From Prinsepia uniflora (lineage: Eukaryota; Streptophyta; Magnoliopsida; Rosales; Rosaceae), in NCBI GenBank assembly GCA_032719365.1, contig CM064866.1, positions 6,367,781-6,431,780 on the forward strand: DNA of 64,000 bases. The letters run 5' to 3'. A model generated the notes under the pieces. That model worked only from the letters and a program-made list of their open reading frames with translations, was not told where the DNA came from and ran no database searches. Position numbers and translations under genes: made by a program. Numbering within the stretch: position 1 is the first letter of the stretch; the number at the start of each line of letters is the position of its first letter. This document shows, in pieces, positions 11,215-22,014 of this stretch.

Positions 11215-12536
11215 ATGTTTTTGACGTTGTACCTGTTCCTGCAGTACATTGACGGATGGAAAGCGTTGTTTCCAAGCTTTAAAACTTGCAGATCAGATAA
11301 GTTTTCGAGACACTACAGAAGCTTGCCACTCAACTTGTTATTTGACAAATCAAGTAACCAAAGAGATGTCAGATTGCAAATGAGTGGTGATATTTCTCCG
11401 CTGAAATTTTTATTAGTAGCTCCATATTCAAGCAGGGATACTGGAAGAACTGGTACCAGTCCATGAAACATGTTGAACGAAAGCCTTAAACATAGTAGGT
11501 TAGCCCAAGGAATGGAAATAGGAAGTTGGCCAGAGGGTAGATTTTTAGAAATGTCCAGGAATATCGAAGATTGTATGCTCATGTTCCAAATCCAGTTTGG
11601 TACTTTGCCATTGATTTTGTTTCGTGACAGATCCAACTGCTCCAAATTTCTTTGATAACCTAGGAAAGATATGAACTCTGTTATGTTGCATCGATTCAAA
11701 TCCAAGATGGTGAACTGTAAAAGTGGAATAGTTGCATTGATATTAGGTTTAGTGATGAATTCAAATAGTTCGAATTCAGTTGAAGTTGCCTAACCAAGAA
11801 GGGATTGGACTAGTTAACCGACTTGTACTAATTTGAAACACAGTGAGTTGTGTAAGATTTTCCAATGAATCAGGAATTGGACCTCCAAAATTACTTGCTG
11901 AAATGTCTAGGTAGGTGAGGTTTCTAAGATTACTAAGTGAAGATAGAACCAAAGATTTTGAAAAATTGCATTGAGCCACATCCAAGTCTTGCAAAGATTG
12001 AAGGTCTTCGATGGAAGGAGGTACTGTTCCGAAAAACCTAGTGTAGGCAACTTAGGTGCCAGGACTAGTTCGATTGAATTCAGGAAAATATCAACTGAGA
12101 TCTTGATTGTATCTGACACTACGAACTTCTAAGTTTCGAAGATAGAAAATTCTCAAAGGGAATTCGTCAAATAGATCGCATTTCTTGAGTGTAAGAGTTG
12201 TCAAAAATGATAAATTTGTCAAGGATTTAGGAACGGTTGAATTATGCTGATGAAGCTAAGTTGAAGAGATTATAAACTAGTTAGGTTTTGAACTAGATTG
12301 GTCATATCAGATGGTTGAAGTTTCAACAATCCACGATCACCGGACGATCTCTTTACATTGCAACAGTGATTAAGGTATGTCAGAAATAATTAACCTTTGA
12401 AGATGAGCAAGTCGGAAGAGGGTGATGTTGGAGGCGATAGAACCAAAGCGACAACTGCTACTAAGATTAAGGCCAATGTCATGACCTATCTTCTCGTCAC
12501 ACTCCACGTCGTCCCACAAGCAGCAGATGCTATTTC
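11215..12536 (-). pseudogene. RLP-A pseudogene, LRR portion (continues at 22015-22200)
   Basis: Minus-strand frames match the LRR region of the intact RLP-B: the N-terminal cap with its paired cysteines (CCLWDDVECDEKIG), then degraded repeats, 'NLTYLDISASNFGGPIPDS', 'NLTQLTVFQISTS', 'CNITEFISFLGYQRNLEQLD' and 'NLTSLWLLDLSNNKLSG'. Several frame changes and stops are present, and the 3' part (later LRRs, transmembrane segment) is absent. The 5' end of the same gene lies at 22015-22200, separated by a copia element whose target-site duplication ATTTC (12532-12536 and 22015-22019) sits inside the coding sequence; removing the element joins the two parts in frame. The product would have been a membrane LRR receptor-like protein. 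Confidence 0.85.
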
Positions 12537-13066
12537 TCTAAAAAACTCCAGGCCCAATAGTAACATATATCCACAAAATGCTTTTTGGGCTTACATAATT
12601 GGACTTGTCTAGAACTCATTTGTTGTTCTAGATTAATCCTAAAGTGCATGAATCTAAGATGCATGTAGAAAGTTCATGAAAGAAGTAGGTTGATCCATAA
12701 TTGAAGTAGGAGAGTGGATGAAGCATTAATGAAGGCATCTAGATGATTCCTCCTTAGCCTATATAAGGAGAGGTCATTTGCTCATTCCTTCAATCTCATA
12801 AAAAAGAAACATATTCCTCCAAGTAGAGAGTGAAGAGTGTCCACGCCAAGTTGAGAGTGTTGAGTGTTACAGTGTTGGTAGCAAAATAAGTGTGTGAGAG
12901 AGGGTTTTCTTCGAGTAGTGTTCTTGAAGTTGTTGCCCCGTGAACGTAGGAATCTTTCCGAACCACGTTATATCCGATGTTCTCTCTTCTTTCCTACTTT
13001 ATTTCCTTACCTATTTATCCTTTTGTGGTTTGAATTATTATTTCCATTCTACTACATTCACTAACA
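12537..13066 (+). repeat. 5' LTR of copia element (530 bp)
   Basis: It starts TCTAAAAAACTCCAGGCCC (expected TG mutated to TC) and ends CACTAACA. A TATA box TATATAAG lies at 12760-12767. It is about 50 bp shorter than the 3' LTR because of a deletion next to a repeated gttgttg motif near 12930. Its left flank is ATTTC. Confidence 0.9.
12760..12767 (+). promoter_or_regulatory. TATA box of copia 5' LTR
   Basis: TATATAAG, conserved in the 3' LTR at 21657-21664, is placed mid-LTR as expected for the U3/R boundary. Confidence 0.7.
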
Positions 13067-13067
13067 G

Positions 13068-13079
13068 TGGTATCAGAGC
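13068..13079 (+). other. Copia primer-binding site (initiator tRNA-Met type)
   Basis: TGGTATCAGAGC lies one base after the 5' LTR terminal CA. This is the standard plant primer-binding site complementary to the 3' end of initiator tRNA-Met. Confidence 0.92.
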
Positions 13080-13101
13080 TCCAAGTTCGTTGAGAGTTAG
13101 A

Positions 13102-14310
13102 ATGGAAGGCTCAAGGAGTACCATGGTTCGACTCAACCACTCCAATTGGATTACATGGAAGCCGAGAAATGAGGACATTCTCTATTATAAGGATTTGCAT
13201 GAGCTCATAGACGGAGAGGAAGGCAAGCCGGAGAATATGGGAGATGCTGAAGGGAAGAAGTTGAATCGTAAGGCTATTGGTCACATTCGTGAATGGGTGG
13301 ATGATAGTGTGTTTCACCATGTGTCCAACGAGACTAATGCCCATGCTCTTTGGTTGAAGTTGGAGCCATTGTCCGAGCAAAAGACTACCTCTAAGAAAGC
13401 GTTTCTCATCAAGGAGCTTGTCAATATGAAGTATAAGGAAGCCATAAGGGTGACCGAGCACCTCAACAACTTTCAAAACATTGTCAATCAATTGGCCACG
13501 ATGGACATGAAGATCGTGGATGAGCTTCTTCTTGGATCTTTGTCCGAAAGTTGGGAGACCCTTGTCATTACTATAAGTAACTCTTCTTCTAATGGTGTGT
13601 TATCTATGGATAATGTTAAAGATAACATGTTAAATGAAGAGACTAGGAGGAAGTCCTCAAGTTTCGATAGTAGCCAAGTCTTTGTGGCGGAGAATAGAGG
13701 TAGGAGCAAGAGTAAAGATCCAAGTCGAGATCGTGGAAGGAGTGCAAGCCATTCGAGGACACGGTTCAATAGAAGGTGTCATAATTGCAATCTCTATGGC
13801 CACATGATGAAGAATTGCAACAGACTAAAGAATAACAAGAAGGATGGGAAAGATGGCTCAACCTACCAAAAGAAGAAAGACACAACCAATACTGTCGCTA
13901 CCGTGTCCAGTCAAGCATGTGAGTTGATGTCTCTTGATAGTGAATGCCTACATGCCGATGAAGATAACATCATTTTTTGGGTAGTTGATTTTGGAGCATC
14001 TTTCCATGCCACGAAGCACTCGGAGTTCTTCACCACATACAAAGCTGGAGACTTTGGGGAAGTGAAGATCGGCAATGATAGTTATTCCAAAATATCAGGA
14101 ATAGGTGATATTTTGTTCGAGACTGATTTAGGCAATAAACTGTTATTGAAAGATGTGAGACATGTTCCTGGTTTACGTCTCAATCTAATGTCAACCGGCG
14201 TGCTTGATCAACAAGGGTTCCATCATCATGGAGGTGATCGAAAGTGGATACTTACCAAGGGATCACTAGTAGTTGCTAGAGGGAAGTTGTGTTGCACCCT
14301 CTACAAGACA
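13102..14310 (+). pseudogene. Copia gag and protease region
   Basis: An open frame starts at MEGSRSTMVRLNHSNW, 36 bp after the LTR, and runs to the Cassandra insertion. In order it holds a UBN2/gag-polypeptide-like domain ('YYKDLHELIDG', 'ALWLKLEPLSEQKTTSKKAF'), a basic Arg/Ser-rich stretch, a CCHC zinc knuckle (CHNCNLYGHMMKNC, about 13776-13817) and the aspartic protease region. The protease catalytic triplet reads Asp-Phe-Gly (13987-13995) instead of the usual Asp-Ser/Thr-Gly. The frame opens further upstream, but the 5' part is inside the LTR and is not coding. The reading continues after the insertion at 15222. Confidence 0.85.
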
Positions 14311-14470
14311 TATGGTGTAAGACCCGTGTCCTGGATGGAACGGTGAACAATCCCACATTCCTGCGAGGGGGAATGGTCTGGGAGAGGATGGTGGTGGGCC
14401 TTAAAGGTGTAGGTACACACCTATCTAGCACTAGGCCTTTTGGGAGCTTAAGTGGGTTTTGGGGGGGATT

Positions 14471-14540
14471 GGAACCCCAAAGTTAAGCGAGTTGAGGCTG
14501 GTGCAATTCCATGATGGGTGACCCCCTGGGAAGTTGCACC
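14471..14540 (+). other. 5S-rRNA-like pol III promoter segment, unit 1
   Basis: The AGTTAAGCGAG box A-like region and GATGGGTGACCCCCTGGGAAG box C-like region are in 5S order and spacing, followed by TTGCACC as at the 3' end of plant 5S rRNA. The 5' half of 5S rRNA is not recognisable. Confidence 0.8.
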
Positions 14541-14675
14541 GTGAGCTCCCAGGAACAAAACCTTGCGGGCGCAGGTGTGCCCAAAGAGGACAATATAGGG
14601 TTAGATAGAGGGTGCCGCTGGCAACTCTGATCTAAACTAGGCCTTTTGGGAGCTCAAGTGGCTTTGGGGGGGATT

Positions 14676-14745
14676 GGAACCCCAAAGTTAAGCGAGTTGA
14701 GGCTGGTGCAATTCCATGATGGGTAACCCCCTGGGAAGTTGCACC
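14676..14745 (+). other. 5S-rRNA-like segment, unit 2
   Basis: This is the second copy within LTR1. Its box C-like part reads GATGGGTAACC, one change from unit 1. Confidence 0.8.
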
Positions 14746-14846
14746 ATGAGCTCCCGAAAACAAAACCGTGAGGGCGAGGCCCAAAGCGGACAATATGGTG
14801 CTAGATGAGTCGAGTCCTGGCCGAGGAGGGTCGGGTCCTGACAATT

Positions 14847-14858
14847 TGGTACCAGAGC
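14847..14858 (+). other. Cassandra primer-binding site
   Basis: TGGTACCAGAGC lies three bases after the LTR1 terminal CA and is complementary to initiator tRNA-Met apart from the usual TATC/TACC variation. Confidence 0.8.
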
Positions 14859-14914
14859 CAGACCTCAACTGGGAAGTGTGCCAGCGAGGACGCTGGGCCC
14901 TAAGGGGGGTGGAT

Positions 14915-15216
14915 TGTAAGACCCGTGTCCTGGATGGAACGGTGAACAATCCCACATTCCTGCGAGGGGGAATGGTCTGGGAGAGGATGGTGGTGGGCCT
15001 TAAAGGTGTAGGTACACACCTATCTAGCACTAGGCCTTTTGGGAGCTCAAGTGGCTTTTGGGGGGGATTGGAACCCCAAAGTTAAGTGAGTTGAGGCTGG
15101 TGCAATTCCATGATGGGTGACCCCCTGGGAAGTTGCACCATGAGCTCTTGAAAACAAAACCATGAGGGCGAGGCCCAAAGCGGACAATATGGTGCTAGAT
15201 GAGTCGGGTCCTGACA
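14915..15216 (+). repeat. Cassandra LTR2
   Basis: It runs from TGTAAGACCC to GGTCCTGACA and holds one 5S-like segment (15070-15139, with AGTTAAGTGAG). Its right flank is TATGG. Confidence 0.9.
15070..15139 (+). other. 5S-rRNA-like segment, unit 3
   Basis: This is the copy in LTR2, with box A-like AGTTAAGTGAG (one change) and an intact box C-like GATGGGTGACCCCCTGGG. Confidence 0.8.
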
Positions 15217-15221
15217 TATGG

Positions 15222-15405
15222 TAAGATTTGTAAAGGAGAGTTGAATTTCGGGGACAATTTTTCTCCAAATCTAGGGCACAAGAGGTTAGGCCACATGAGT
15301 GAGAAGGGATTGCATGTTTTGCCAAAGAAGTCTCTTATTCCATTTGACAAAGGTACCTCACTAGACTCTTGTGATTATTGTTTATATGGCAAGCAACATC
15401 AAGTT
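15222..15405 (+). pseudogene. Copia pre-integrase segment
   Basis: The copia polyprotein resumes after the Cassandra insertion with the GAG-pre-integrase zinc-binding motif: 'HKRLGHMSEKGL' followed by 'CDYCLYGKQHQV', giving the His-His-Cys-Cys set. It is cut at 15405 by the next insertion and continues at 20028. Confidence 0.85.
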
Positions 15406-18400
15406 TGACAGGACCCATCCCAATCTCACTGGGACCACCCGGGGACATGTCCCGCTCCCGTCTGACAATGACTGCAAACATACCAAAAGTACCCTTAACT
15501 GAAATCAAAATACTTGAAATTAAACAAATAGCGTTAAACATGCGAGTTCAGAGTAATAGACCAGGGATAGTACAATACACAACATGAGCACAATAGTCAG
15601 GTTACACAAATAGTGCTCAACCTATCCACTTGGGTGTACAGGTGCACAACAACCTAGACTAAGCCTCGTCCTTCGGATCCTCCTCTAATTCCGTGGCACG
15701 GCCTGGAGGGGTCAGTAAAACATTAAAGTGTGAGTGGGCCAAAAATAAACAGTTTATAAAACCAATTTTATAATATAGATAAATCATAGGGTTTTACCAC
15801 TCCGTTTTCCAAAACTTGCATGCATTAAAGTGAATATAATAGCGTAATAAAATCATGATCCCAAAATCATATAATAATTGAATAGGGAAAACCAACATAA
15901 TAGTGCACTGTAAAGCCCAACCCCGGCACCCGTAATGCCTAATAATGATGTCACAGTTCTAAGGCTACGCGTTGCCAATCGAGGACTCAAAGCCCGAGAA
16001 ATCCCCTAGGTCCACCAGTGCCTGGTATCCCGGTCACTGCCCGAGGTATAATCAATATGCCTTCCTGAGGGTAAGCAACCCAACGGGGGTTAACTCCCCA
16101 TAGTCAGTGCCCCGTGACTACGTACTCCAAGGTCCACCCAGGCCAACGACCCTCCTTGGAGGAGACAAGATAGTAAGGTAGGAAAGTACAACACAATAAT
16201 AGTATAGTTACCATGTGTCCCCTAAATATCCCTGAAAACATTCCATATATAATCCAGACGAGTCTTATGCCCAAAACATCGTAATATGTAATAAACATCC
16301 CAATATAATACCCATAATAGCCCTATCCAAATCATAAAGTAGAATAGTAAAACAGTTTATGCATGCAATCCTTTAGAAACCAAATAGCCCACTCACACAC
16401 GGTCCTCGCTATTTAACGACCACCTAATCCTGCAATAACATGTCCAAAAGTCACTAACGGACCCCACTAGTTCATTCTTAAAACCCTAGAACAAAACCGG
16501 CCCGGAAATATAGCCCGGACACTATTCCCGAGACTTTAAACCCCATTTTGACCATCATAATTATCTCCGATTGACACGAAACCACCGCCATTGGATCCGT
16601 ATTGTCAAAACCTTGACAATAGTACTGACCCCACTAAAAACATTGTTCACATACGCCCCCACGCGCCTGGTCAACACGCGATCAACGATGCTACAGTAAC
16701 TGATGACGTCATCACTAACGTCATCTGACAGTGCCACATGTCGTCACGGGATTGGTCCAAGTCCTGCCATGTCAATGCCACGTGTCAGCATGACACTGGT
16801 CCACGTCACTGACATGTCAGTGCTGACTATGCACTGACATGTGACACGTGTCGGATGCTGACTGGGCCACGTGTCTGATAGGTCTGACATGATGACGTCG
16901 GCATGCTGACATCGTCTTCTCCTACCTCTCGACGGGTTGACCCGGATTCCTGCAATCGGGTAGTACAAACCCGCGAGTTGACCCGGCCACCATTTCCTTG
17001 TTTCATAACCATTTCAATCTAAACTTGTCCCTAATTGATCGTCTAAGTCCCCTCAAGGGTTCTAACTATCCAAAAACATAAAAAATGAACTAGATCTTGA
17101 CCCTTACCTCGATGAACAGTCGCCGTTAGCTCTCTGCTCCGGCCACCTCCTGATGCAAAAACCCGTCCTACTCAGTCGTCTCAGTCCCTAGAAGTCATTA
17201 GAGCCCTTAGAATGCATGAACAAACGTTGGAAACCCAACTTCCATTTTTGGGTTTTAGACCCGGTTTCGGGTTCGAGGTTTGCTTACCTCTCTGCCGTGA
17301 CTCAACCGCTGTTCTCCTAACAGGACATGTCCCAACTGGACTTTGATAACCGTGCCCGGTCCTGCTCCCGTCTGACAAGTAACTGAAGCCCCGAAATTAC
17401 CCTTCAGCACCTGTCAGACAAGGGATAACTGCACTGATTTCTGCTCATGCCTTCACCTCTCGATCAGCCCCGAACGTCGTGTCACGACCTGGAGGGTCAT
17501 AAAAAACAAATGTGTGAGTGGACAAAAATAAGATCATTTGAAACACATTTCAAAAGACATCATTTACCCTCCAATTTATCAAACCATGCATGCATAGGAA
17601 AAACATATGAAAAACAATCACCGGCTTTCCAGCCAAAGCACATGAAAAGTATCAAATCCCGGCTCTTAAGCCAAACATATGAAAACATAATCACCTGGCC
17701 ACAAAGGCCAGAAAACCCGTACTCAATACCAGTACGCAATCAATATCAACATCAAACAGAACTATTCACAAGTGCACAATCAATTAATCAATCAATCAAT
17801 CTGCACTACTCACAAGTGCACAAACAATCACACAGTCACATCCGCACTACGCGTAGGCCAACCTCGAGAACTGCACTCAGGCACCATCCAAGTAATATCA
17901 GTCATGTCTGTGAACTGGACACGCACCATCTAGATGTACCACATACTCGGGAACTGCACTCAAGCAATATCCGAGTCTCGTTTAGGAACAACACTCGCAC
18001 CATCCAGAACATGATCTAGTATCCACAATCACAAACACAATCCATATTACAAACACATACCAATCATATCCACGACTTCAAATCAAGTCAAAGGCATTCC
18101 CGACAGGATCTCAAGCCCGAATACTATTTACACATAAATCCGTAATATCACATTTGAAAACAATAAAATAATCCAGAAATCATCATTGAGTCACCAATTA
18201 TGTCAAAATATCCTTTAGAAACTTTTTTGACTCCGGGCCTAACCCAAAATGTCATTTGCACATTTCTCGTAAAACGTGCCCGAAAGACCGATTAAAATAA
18301 TCATTAAATCACAAATAATCATGCCACATCATCAGGAAATCATTGCAATTCAAATCATACAATCAATCATGTAAAACATTTAACTATGCATGCATGACAG

Positions 18401-20022
18401 TTTATAAAACAAACGTCCACTCAAACACCGTCCAAACTGCTCGCTTTCCGAGCTGCACGCGTTTCTGTAATTTTCGGAACTTTCCAGGAATCTCGAATCC
18501 TTCAAGCACACAAACTCAAGCTCGATTTTTCTTCGAAATTGGGACTTCCGTTCTTGCTCAAAACGGCATCAATTTCCTTCGTTTTTACAGTGGGTCAACG
18601 TAAATGAATCCCAGAAGGCTAAATTCAAGATCAATTTCACTCATGAATGTCCACAATTTCAAATTCGATCCTAAGGTTCCTCAAAGGTTTTCGGGTTTTT
18701 GAGTCTGGGTACAACTGGGTTCGAAGCCCATCATTCATCCTTCAATATCCCTTCGTTTTTCTCTCTGGATATCAATTAATTTCTCACAAACCCAGCCCAA
18801 GAGTTCAATTGTCACCTAATATCATGTTCTGTTTTTGTTTGAGAGAAATACACACACACGCTTTTGATAATTCAACACATATATATATATCCACATATTA
18901 GATAACATTTCAGGTCACTAATCTCTCTCACCAAGTGACAGATGTCACTCAAGGGGCTAACTGACTCACCTAATTAGCTGAGTAATCCAGCACTGTGTAA
19001 ATTTACCATTCTGCCCTTCCCTTGCAAAATTACTAAATTGCCCTTCACTTTCTCAGGCTCATATCTTTTTTATCCGAATCCCGATTGACGCATGCCTCCT
19101 GTCTACGGATTCAGCGTCCCGAGACCTACCCAACGGTCATGGCCAAAAGTCCAAAAGGCATCCGTTCGGCCCTTATAACCAAGGGCAAAATCGCCATTTT
19201 CTTCCAATTTTTTCAATTTTTCCTTTTTCGAATTTCCGGGTCGGCACATCTCCTCCCTGCGAAGTCGTCTGTTCGTCTAGGTTAGTCTCTCTGTCTCTCT
19301 TTCTCTCAGTCAGTCACGGTGGGGTTTGTAGGGTGTTCGGGTTCTGGGTTGTGTTTCGAGTTGTAAACAGAGAGGAAAAGACGAGGGGATGATGGCTGAT
19401 AATGCAGATGACGGTTGTGAGGACGTTGTGTATGTCCTGTGGCTGGGGAGGGAGCAAACAGATGAAGATGTGAGCGGCGGTGAGTGTTTGTTCGAAGTGC
19501 AGCCGTGGGTGTTCTTCACGGGTGGGAAAATGAGTGAGAGTGGGAGAGAGAAGTGATCGTTCAGATAAAGGAAAAAGCAAAGGAAATGGACGGCCTAGAT
19601 TCAATGGGGATAGGAGATGGATGGCTGGGGTGAATTGAGAGAAAATAAAATATTTTAAAAGAACCAATAGGTGTAGATCCAGCTTTTGAGGAATAGTAGC
19701 CCTAGGATGAGTGACACTTGTCACTCATCCGACGGCTCAGATTAAATCTAGAGCTTAGGACAGATTTGAATATTTTATTATTATTTTAATTTCATTCTCG
19801 GTTTGTAAGTTTTGCCAAAATCACTTCTGTGACCATAACTTTCTCATACGAAGTCCGATTTCGACGTGCCACCTGCCTACGGACTCGTGACGTCTCGATC
19901 TACGTCATGGTCATGAGTCAAAGTCCTAATTATTTTCTGGGTCAAAAGTCAACTTTTCCCCCTCAAGGGTAAAATGGTCATTGTACAATAAAATAATAAT
20001 ATTAAAGTTTAAGGTTGTTAAA
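15406..20022 (-). mobile_element. Giant solo LTR in copia (with nested LTR)
   Basis: Its plus-strand ends are TGACAGGACCC (15406) and GGTTGTTAAA (20022; expected ...TTACA), flanked by AAGTT on both sides (15401-15405, 20023-20027). It has the internal blocks of the superfamily, including the segment rich in 'ccaacggggg...cagtgcccc' shared with 24085-27016 on the other strand. Without the nested LTR (17318-19248 plus its duplication) it is about 2.7 kb. No gag or pol is present, so it is read as a solo LTR left by LTR-LTR recombination. Confidence 0.88.
17318..19248 (-). mobile_element. Solo LTR, subfamily B, nested in a solo LTR
   Basis: Plus-strand ends are TAACAGGACATG (TG mutated to TA) and GGTCGGCACA, flanked by TCTCC (17313-17317, 19249-19253). 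It contains the subfamily B motif 'gcactactcacaagtgcac' repeated at about 17760-17850, matching the opposite strand of 34800-35000 and 36940-37080. It is 1931 bp and has no coding capacity that I recognise; the 190-codon plus-strand frame at 17447-18019 is antisense LTR sequence. Confidence 0.85.
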
Positions 20023-20027
20023 AAGTT

Positions 20028-21420
20028 AGTTTTTCTGGTACTTTCACAAAAATAAAATATATTAGACCTAGTACATTCCGATGTTCGTGGTCCTGTGGAA
20101 GTTGAATCACTAGGTGGCAATAGATATTTTGTCACTTTTATTGATGATGCTTCAAGAAAGGTTTGGGTATATTTGTTGAAATCAAAATGCTAGGTATTCC
20201 AAACCTTCAAGCAGTTCCATGCCATGGTGGAGAGGGAGACTGGAAGAGCCCTCAAATGTATCCGTAGTGACAATGGCGGAGAGTACACTTCGAACGAGTT
20301 TAGAGATTACTGTTCGAAGTATGGCATTAGGCATGAGAAGAAAATTCCTAGCACCCCACAACATAATGGTGTAGCTAAGAGGATGAACCACATCATTCTG
20401 GAGAAGGTCAGGTGCATGCTGAAGACAGCCAATCTATCAAAGTGTTTTTGGGCCGAAGCCGTGTCAGCCACTTGTTACCTTATCAACTGATTACCAAGTA
20501 TACCGTTGAACTCTGAGACTCCCGAAGGTGTATGTACCGGTAGAAATGTTTCATATTCACACTTGAAAGTGTTTGAGTGCAAAGCATTTGCACGTGTATC
20601 CGACGAGAAAAGATTGAAGATAGATGACAAAGGCATACCGTGCATCTTTCTCGGGTACGGTAATGAAGAAATGGGCTACCGCATGTGGGATCCAAAGATC
20701 AACAAACTATTCAGAAATATAAATGTACATTTCTTTGACGATCAGACCGTGGCAAATCTTGATAAGGAGATAATTGAGAATGCAGGCCAGTTCACCTATG
20801 ATTCATCACCACTGCAATAAGAACTCATTGATAGAGCTCAAGAGGTTATACATGAAGACGTTCCTGATATGACTGAAGCACGAGGTACTGAGATAGTGTC
20901 TGAACCTGAAGACGATGATCAAGAGGATCATAATCAGTGAGAGCTTAATCAGGGGGAGCCAAGCCAAGGGGAGCATCTAGAGATTTCCCAAGTATCAGCT
21001 CGTAAATCAAACAGAGTGCCAAAACCGAATACCAAGTATCCTTCTTCACAATATATTCTCGCGGCCAGTGATGTGGATGAACCGTATTCCAGATACACTC
21101 TGCTGATTGGCGATGGAGAGTCTGAAATTTTTTAGGAGGAAAAGACTCATGCAGATAATGACAAGTGGATGTTGGCAGTGAAATCTGAGATGGAGTCTTT
21201 ATTAAAGAATGACACCTATGAGTTGGTGGAGCTTCCTAAAGGCAAAAAACCACTAAAAAATAAGTGAGTGTTCAAGTTGAAGAGGGACTAGAATGAGTAG
21301 TTGACAAGTTTCAATGCTCACTTCATTGTCAAGGGTTTTGGGCAGAAGAAGTTAGAGTATTGCAGTCAATCTGCTGGAATGGACTTCAAGTAGAAGTCAC
21401 CTCGTTTTGACCTGGTTGGC
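20028..21420 (+). pseudogene. Copia integrase and 5' reverse transcriptase remnant
   Basis: The polyprotein resumes with the integrase core: 'LDLVHSDVRGP', 'RYFVTFIDDASRKVWVY', 'IRSDNGGEY' and 'STPQHNGVAKRMN'. The catalytic Glu of the usual AERMN motif is Lys here (codon 20377-20379). In-frame stops occur at about 20190 and 20487. Then come a copia linker and the start of reverse transcriptase ('EMESLLKNDTYELVELPKGK', 'VFKLKRD', 'VKGFGQKK') with several stops. After about 21370 the sequence jumps to the 3' end, so the RT catalytic YVDD region and RNase H are deleted. It cannot encode an active enzyme. Confidence 0.88.
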
Positions 21421-21421
21421 C

Positions 21422-21433
21422 TGGAGGGGGAGA
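21422..21433 (+). other. Copia polypurine tract
   Basis: TGGAGGGGGAGA lies immediately before the 3' LTR start (TGTAAAAT at 21435). Confidence 0.85.
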
Positions 21434-21434
21434 T

Positions 21435-22014
21435 TGTAAAATATCTAGGCCCAACAGTAAAATATATTCACAAAAGACTTTTTGGGCTTGCATAATTGGG
21501 CTTGTCTAAAACTCATTTGTTATTCTAGATTAATCTTAAAGTATATGAATCTAAGATGGATGTAGAAGGTTCATGAAAGAAGTAGGTGAATCCATAAATG
21601 AAGTAGGTGAGTGGATGAAGCATTAATGAAGACATCTAGATGGTTCCTCCTTGACCTATATAAGGAGAGGTCATTTGCTCATTCCATCAATCTCATCAAA
21701 GAGAAACATCTTCCTCCAAATAGAAAGTGAAGAATGCCCACTCCAAGTTGAGAGTGTTGAGTGTTATAGTGCTGGTAGGAAAATAAGTGTGTGAAAGAGG
21801 GTTTCCTTCAAGTAGTGTTCTTGAAGTTGTGCTTCTCTGTATACCCCTAGTTTCATTAGTGGAGGTTCTTGTTGTTGTTGTTGCCCCGTGGACGTAGGCA
21901 TCTTGCTGAACCATGTTATATCCGGTGTTCGCTATTCTTTGCTCTTTTATTTCCTTGGATATTTATTGTTTTGTGATTTGAGTTATTATTTTCATTCTAC
22001 TACATTTCCCAACA
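21435..22014 (+). repeat. 3' LTR of copia element (580 bp)
   Basis: It runs from TGTAAAATATC to TTCCCAACA, with a TATA box at 21657-21664 and ATTTC to its right (22015-22019). It retains about 50 bp near 21829-21878 that the 5' LTR has lost. Confidence 0.92.

Larger units (their letters stand above)
14316..14843 (+). repeat. Cassandra LTR1 with duplicated 5S-like unit
   Basis: It runs from TGTAAGACCC to GGTCCTGACA. It is 528 bp against 302 bp for LTR2 because it contains two tandem copies of the unit starting 'actaggccttttgggagct' (near 14430 and 14636). Such a difference between the LTRs of one element means duplication or contraction after insertion, or template mixing. Confidence 0.88.
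14316..15216 (+). mobile_element. Cassandra TRIM retrotransposon (5S-like LTRs)
   Basis: A 901-bp element is inserted in the copia protease/pre-integrase region with target-site duplication TATGG (14311-14315 and 15217-15221). It has LTR1 (14316-14843), a primer-binding site TGGTACCAGAGC (14847-14858), an interior of about 70 bp with no coding capacity, a polypurine tract (AAGGGGGGTGGA, 14902-14913), and LTR2 (14915-15216). The LTRs carry 5S-rRNA-like segments, the defining trait of Cassandra elements: an AGTTAAGCGAG box and GATGGGTGACCCCCTGGGAAG-type box C. It must be mobilised in trans. Confidence 0.92.
12537..22014 (+). mobile_element. Ty1/copia retrotransposon, host of nested elements
   Basis: Two LTRs, a tRNA-iMet type primer-binding site, a gag-pol remnant and a polypurine tract are all visible on the plus strand. 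The element is flanked by a 5-bp duplication ATTTC and sits in the RLP-A pseudogene. Stripped of nested insertions (14316-15216 Cassandra, 15406-20022 solo LTR) the element is about 4.0 kb, shorter than the usual 5 kb because the catalytic part of reverse transcriptase and RNase H are deleted. The 5' LTR begins TC instead of TG. Confidence 0.92.

Noticed and set aside
12940..13101. Upstream extension of the copia gag frame
   Set aside because: It lies inside the 5' LTR and primer-binding site; translation starting at 13102 fits the family.
14316..15216. A genuine 5S rRNA gene
   Set aside because: Only the box A to box C half of 5S rRNA is recognisable and it is embedded in TG...CA LTRs with a primer-binding site and target-site duplication, so it is Cassandra and not 5S rDNA.
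17447..18019. 190-codon plus-strand frame rich in His, Ser and Asn
   Set aside because: It is entirely within a minus-oriented solo LTR (17318-19248) and covers its tandem repeat region; no homology to a known protein is visible.
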